DNA from: Anaerolineales bacterium UBA5195
GTDB taxonomy: Bacteria > Chloroflexota > Anaerolineae > Anaerolineales > Villigracilaceae
Direction: 5' to 3'
Assembly (NCBI GenBank): GCA_002412925.1
Contig: DHVZ01000098.1
Coordinates: 6,840 to 14,420, forward strand
Length of the DNA: 7,581 nt
The notes beneath the pieces were generated by a model. That model worked only from the letters and a program-made list of their open reading frames with translations. It had not been told where the DNA came from and made no database searches. Position 1 is the stretch's first letter. Every line of letters begins with the position of its first letter. Positions 5,802-7,581 of this stretch are shown piece after piece. Both the position numbers and the translations under genes were made by a program.

Positions 5802-6658
5802 TTTTTATCATTTAGCACCGGCATCATTAATCAAATCTTGTGAGAGGTGATCTAAATCTGGAAAGATTGTAGCAGCGGAGATACCCAAAATCGACAATTC
5901 TCTCAATAGCGATTTCCTGGATTCAAAATCTATCTCATATTCTATTAAATAGTCTGCTAACTCAACCCTCATATTTTTTAGAATTTCAGATAAGGGTTTT
6001 AGTGTTATTCCATGTATTGTGAAGCAGCTTCTTTGTGCAATCATACGTTGATCTTGGTAGGTAGCAGGAAAAGCTATCGGTATATCTAGATTCCAGCCTT
6101 TTGTTTCTTCTACATTCATGTGTTCTGGTGCAAGGTTCCTGTGTTGCCAAGCAAGAGATACATACACAGTTCCAATCTTGTCGCGACCCCAACTTAAAGG
6201 AAATTCATAATCAGGAAGTTTATGACCTATAGCTAATTCATTTAAGTGGTGCGGATTGAGCATGTACATTCGGGGATTTAGGTTTCCACTATTTATTGCA
6301 AAGTAAAGGGCGTGTAATCCTCCTTCTGTCCAATCAAGTAACCTGGTCGGTATACCATAATGTTGTGCTTTAAAAAGCCACATATCAGTATGCCCCTGCC
6401 GAGGAGGTGAATTAGCAAGTCCTCCTGCTTGCCTACGAAAGGATTGCAGCAGGTAATTTTCTTCATTCGCTGTATATTTTGCAATTTTGGGACATAAAGT
6501 GGGGTGATTACCGGATTCGCCACGAAACCACGGCTTAGTTGTTTCGCCCCACCTAGATAAATCAGCTTGTATCTCCACGATAAGTTGAGTTATTGACTTT
6601 ATCATTCTTATCCCTGACAGTTATTCTTTGGATGTTTTTCTAACTAAGAGCGGCCCAA
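5773..6658 (-). mobile_element. Putative gene cassette 1 (FRG-domain gene plus attC-like site)
   Basis: By the G/TTRRRY junction rule the cassette runs on the minus strand from the TTGGGC after the IS end (6658) to the G at 5773, 886 bp. It holds a single gene in the same orientation as its site. Both borders carry the identical GTTGGGCCGC, as expected when two cassettes have joined at matching cores. No integron integrase gene is visible in the window. Confidence 0.5.
5808..6605 (-). CDS. FRG domain-containing protein
   Basis: The 265-residue protein shows the FRG-domain hallmarks in order. WFRGESGN (26-33) gives the family its name. LCPKIAK (37-43) is followed by ENYLLQSFRRQA (49-60), then the block QHYGIPTRLLDWT (81-93) with ALYFA (99-103). 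A late QRMIAQRSCFTIHG (186-199) is also typical of full-length members. The biochemical activity of the FRG domain is not established to my knowledge; such proteins are common in accessory islands, phage-related regions and suspected defence loci. There is no signal peptide or membrane segment. The ATG at 6605 has AGGGAT a few bases upstream. The gene is clearly more AT-rich than ldh and pulA, pointing to transfer, and sits alone between two attC-like cores. No convincing promoter is seen in the 53 bp upstream, so it may depend on transcription entering from the IS side. Confidence 0.9.
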   Translation of the reverse strand: MIKSITQLIVEIQADLSRWGETTKPWFRGESGNHPTLCPKIAKYTANEENYLLQSFRRQAGGLANSPPRQGHTDMWLFKAQHYGIPTRLLDWTEGGLHALYFAINSGNLNPRMYMLNPHHLNELAIGHKLPDYEFPLSWGRDKIGTVYVSLAWQHRNLAPEHMNVEETKGWNLDIPIAFPATYQDQRMIAQRSCFTIHGITLKPLSEILKNMRVELADYLIEYEIDFESRKSLLRELSILGISAATIFPDLDHLSQDLINDAGAK

Positions 6659-6659
6659 C
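6653..6659 (-). other. Orphan R' core (GTTGGGC) left of the IS end
   Basis: GTTGGGC on the minus strand, inside GTTGGGCCGC, which is identical to the R' arm at 5764-5773. Its R'', L'' and L' partners are not beside it; the IS end takes their place. It marks the upstream border of cassette 1. Confidence 0.5.
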
Positions 6660-7581
6660 GAGACTGTCGAAAAACCCTTTTGCCGTGGGCTAATCGGCCA
6701 GACAACCGCTCAACCGGCCCGCCAGGGGCACAAAATGTGGTCTCGGGAGGCGAATCTGCCGCCTGGGGGCTACTAAACCGCCCCAAAAACGCAGATTTTC
6801 CCGATATTATGTACCACCGCGAATAATCTCCATTGTACATCGACCTTGGATTTTGAGCGCAACGTGAATCGGTTCATGTGTTTGTGAACACAAATGTTCG
6901 CAAACACTGGCTCAACAATCGCCAGCCGCCTGGCATAGATTTTTTTGCCTTGAGGGCTGTCTATTTTGGCCTTCATCTCATCCAGCACGTTCGGCTCCGG
7001 CTCATCCACCCGGACCGAGAGATACCTGCGCGATGCAGTTGCTTTACTCAAGCACCTCGCCCGGATAGGACAATCGGCGCAATCTTGCGGTCGGGCATGG
7101 TAGATGTCATACAGGCGATGGCGATTGCGCTGGTTGCGGGCATGGCAGGTCAGTTCTTTCCCCTGGGGGCAAAGATAGACTTGCCGGGCTGGGTCAAACG
7201 TGAAATCTTCCACGGAGAACGGCTCCAGCTTTTTCTCCTGCGGCTGCCTGCCGTTTATCCCATCCTTGAACCGGCCCTGTTCGGTAAAGCGCTCATCCTG
7301 CTTGCGAAACTGGATGTCGGGGATGTAAGCATCCACGCCTTCCGACTTGCAGAACGTCAGGCTGTCGAAGCCATGATAGTTGCTGTCAGCCGTCAGTTGC
7401 TTGCCCTCAAAGAAGTTTTCTTCCTTGCCGAGGACACCCAGATTCTCTTTTGCGCTCGTCACGATTGGCTCCAGGTTTTCATGATCCTGCGAACTGAAGG
7501 CCTCCGCTGCCAGGATAATCTGATGTTTGGAATCGACGAGCGCCTGGGCGTTGTAGCCCTGGATCACCCCGTGGGAGGTGG
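6660..7581 (-). mobile_element. IS1182-like insertion sequence, 3' end (rest outside window)
   Basis: The element carries the transposase gene below plus about 110 bp of trailing DNA. The outermost bases, GAGACTGTCGAAAAACCC on the plus strand (6660-6677), look like an IS terminal repeat, but the partner repeat and any target duplication lie beyond 7581, so the boundary is inferred. The tail 6678-6772 contains only a short GC-rich dyad (AGGCG/CGCCT near 6749-6765) and no other gene. Confidence 0.65.
6773..7581 (-). CDS. IS1182-like DDE transposase, C-terminal part (5' end outside window)
   Basis: 268 residues are visible, with the stop TAG at 6773-6775; the frame continues past the right edge. 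It shows the usual order for IS1182-type transposases. GYNAQALVD carries the first catalytic Asp (visible residue 16), LTADSNYHG the second (65), and IVEPVFANI the catalytic Glu (223). Between them lies a Cys cluster, CPQGKELTC then C-x2-C-x5-C (137, 145, 167, 170, 176), found in this family and probably metal-binding. The tail KVDVQWRLFAVVHNIGKI matches the family's conserved HN..K end. The visible part is uninterrupted, so the gene is not obviously decayed. It runs toward the cassette array on the same strand, and read-through could reach the FRG gene. Confidence 0.9.
   Translation of the reverse strand, partial: TSHGVIQGYNAQALVDSKHQIILAAEAFSSQDHENLEPIVTSAKENLGVLGKEENFFEGKQLTADSNYHGFDSLTFCKSEGVDAYIPDIQFRKQDERFTEQGRFKDGINGRQPQEKKLEPFSVEDFTFDPARQVYLCPQGKELTCHARNQRNRHRLYDIYHARPQDCADCPIRARCLSKATASRRYLSVRVDEPEPNVLDEMKAKIDSPQGKKIYARRLAIVEPVFANICVHKHMNRFTLRSKSKVDVQWRLFAVVHNIGKICVFGAV

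Noticed and set aside
5713..5811. 33-codon N-terminal extension of the 131-residue gene, which would overlap the FRG gene by 4 bp
   Set aside because: The extension would encode the recombination-site palindrome, and GGGAGG supports the ATG at 5712.

Overview
The window is bacterial chromosomal DNA. It has a GC-rich housekeeping part (about 1-4980) and a visibly more AT-rich accessory insert (about 5200-6660), followed by the end of an insertion sequence. Gene content and protein style (separate hisI and hisE, an FBP-type lactate dehydrogenase with a Cys cluster, a cytoplasmic pullulanase) suggest a fermentative anaerobe. My guess is Chloroflexota/Anaerolineae, but this is an impression and the sequence alone does not prove it.

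Region 1 (1-1069, + strand): the 3' part of a histidine-phosphatase-superfamily gene overlaps hisI by 11 bp. After a 64-bp gap holding a strong dyad comes hisE. HisI and HisE catalyse two consecutive early steps of histidine synthesis (HisE acts first) and are fused into one protein in many bacteria, but are separate here.

Region 2 (1131-4980, - strand): ldh comes first in transcription order, ends at a textbook intrinsic terminator, and is followed by pulA, a pullulanase-type alpha-1,6-glucosidase without a signal peptide. pulA converges on hisE. Debranching of glycogen or maltodextrin and lactate formation fit together as sugar fermentation, although the terminator separates the two genes.

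Region 3 (about 5050-6660, - strand): two small AT-rich genes, one with an FRG domain and one unrecognised. Each is followed on its own strand by a site with the RYYYAAC...GTTRRRY layout of integron attC recombination sites. A third GTTGGGC core lies just upstream of the first gene. I read this as a two-cassette remnant of an integron array, of the kind called CALIN because no integrase gene is in view. A hairpin with a T-rich tail closes the array before the ldh promoter region.

Region 4 (6660-7581, - strand): the 3' part of an IS1182-like DDE transposase gene and one end of its element. The end abuts the attC core without a gap. The other end of the element lies outside the window.
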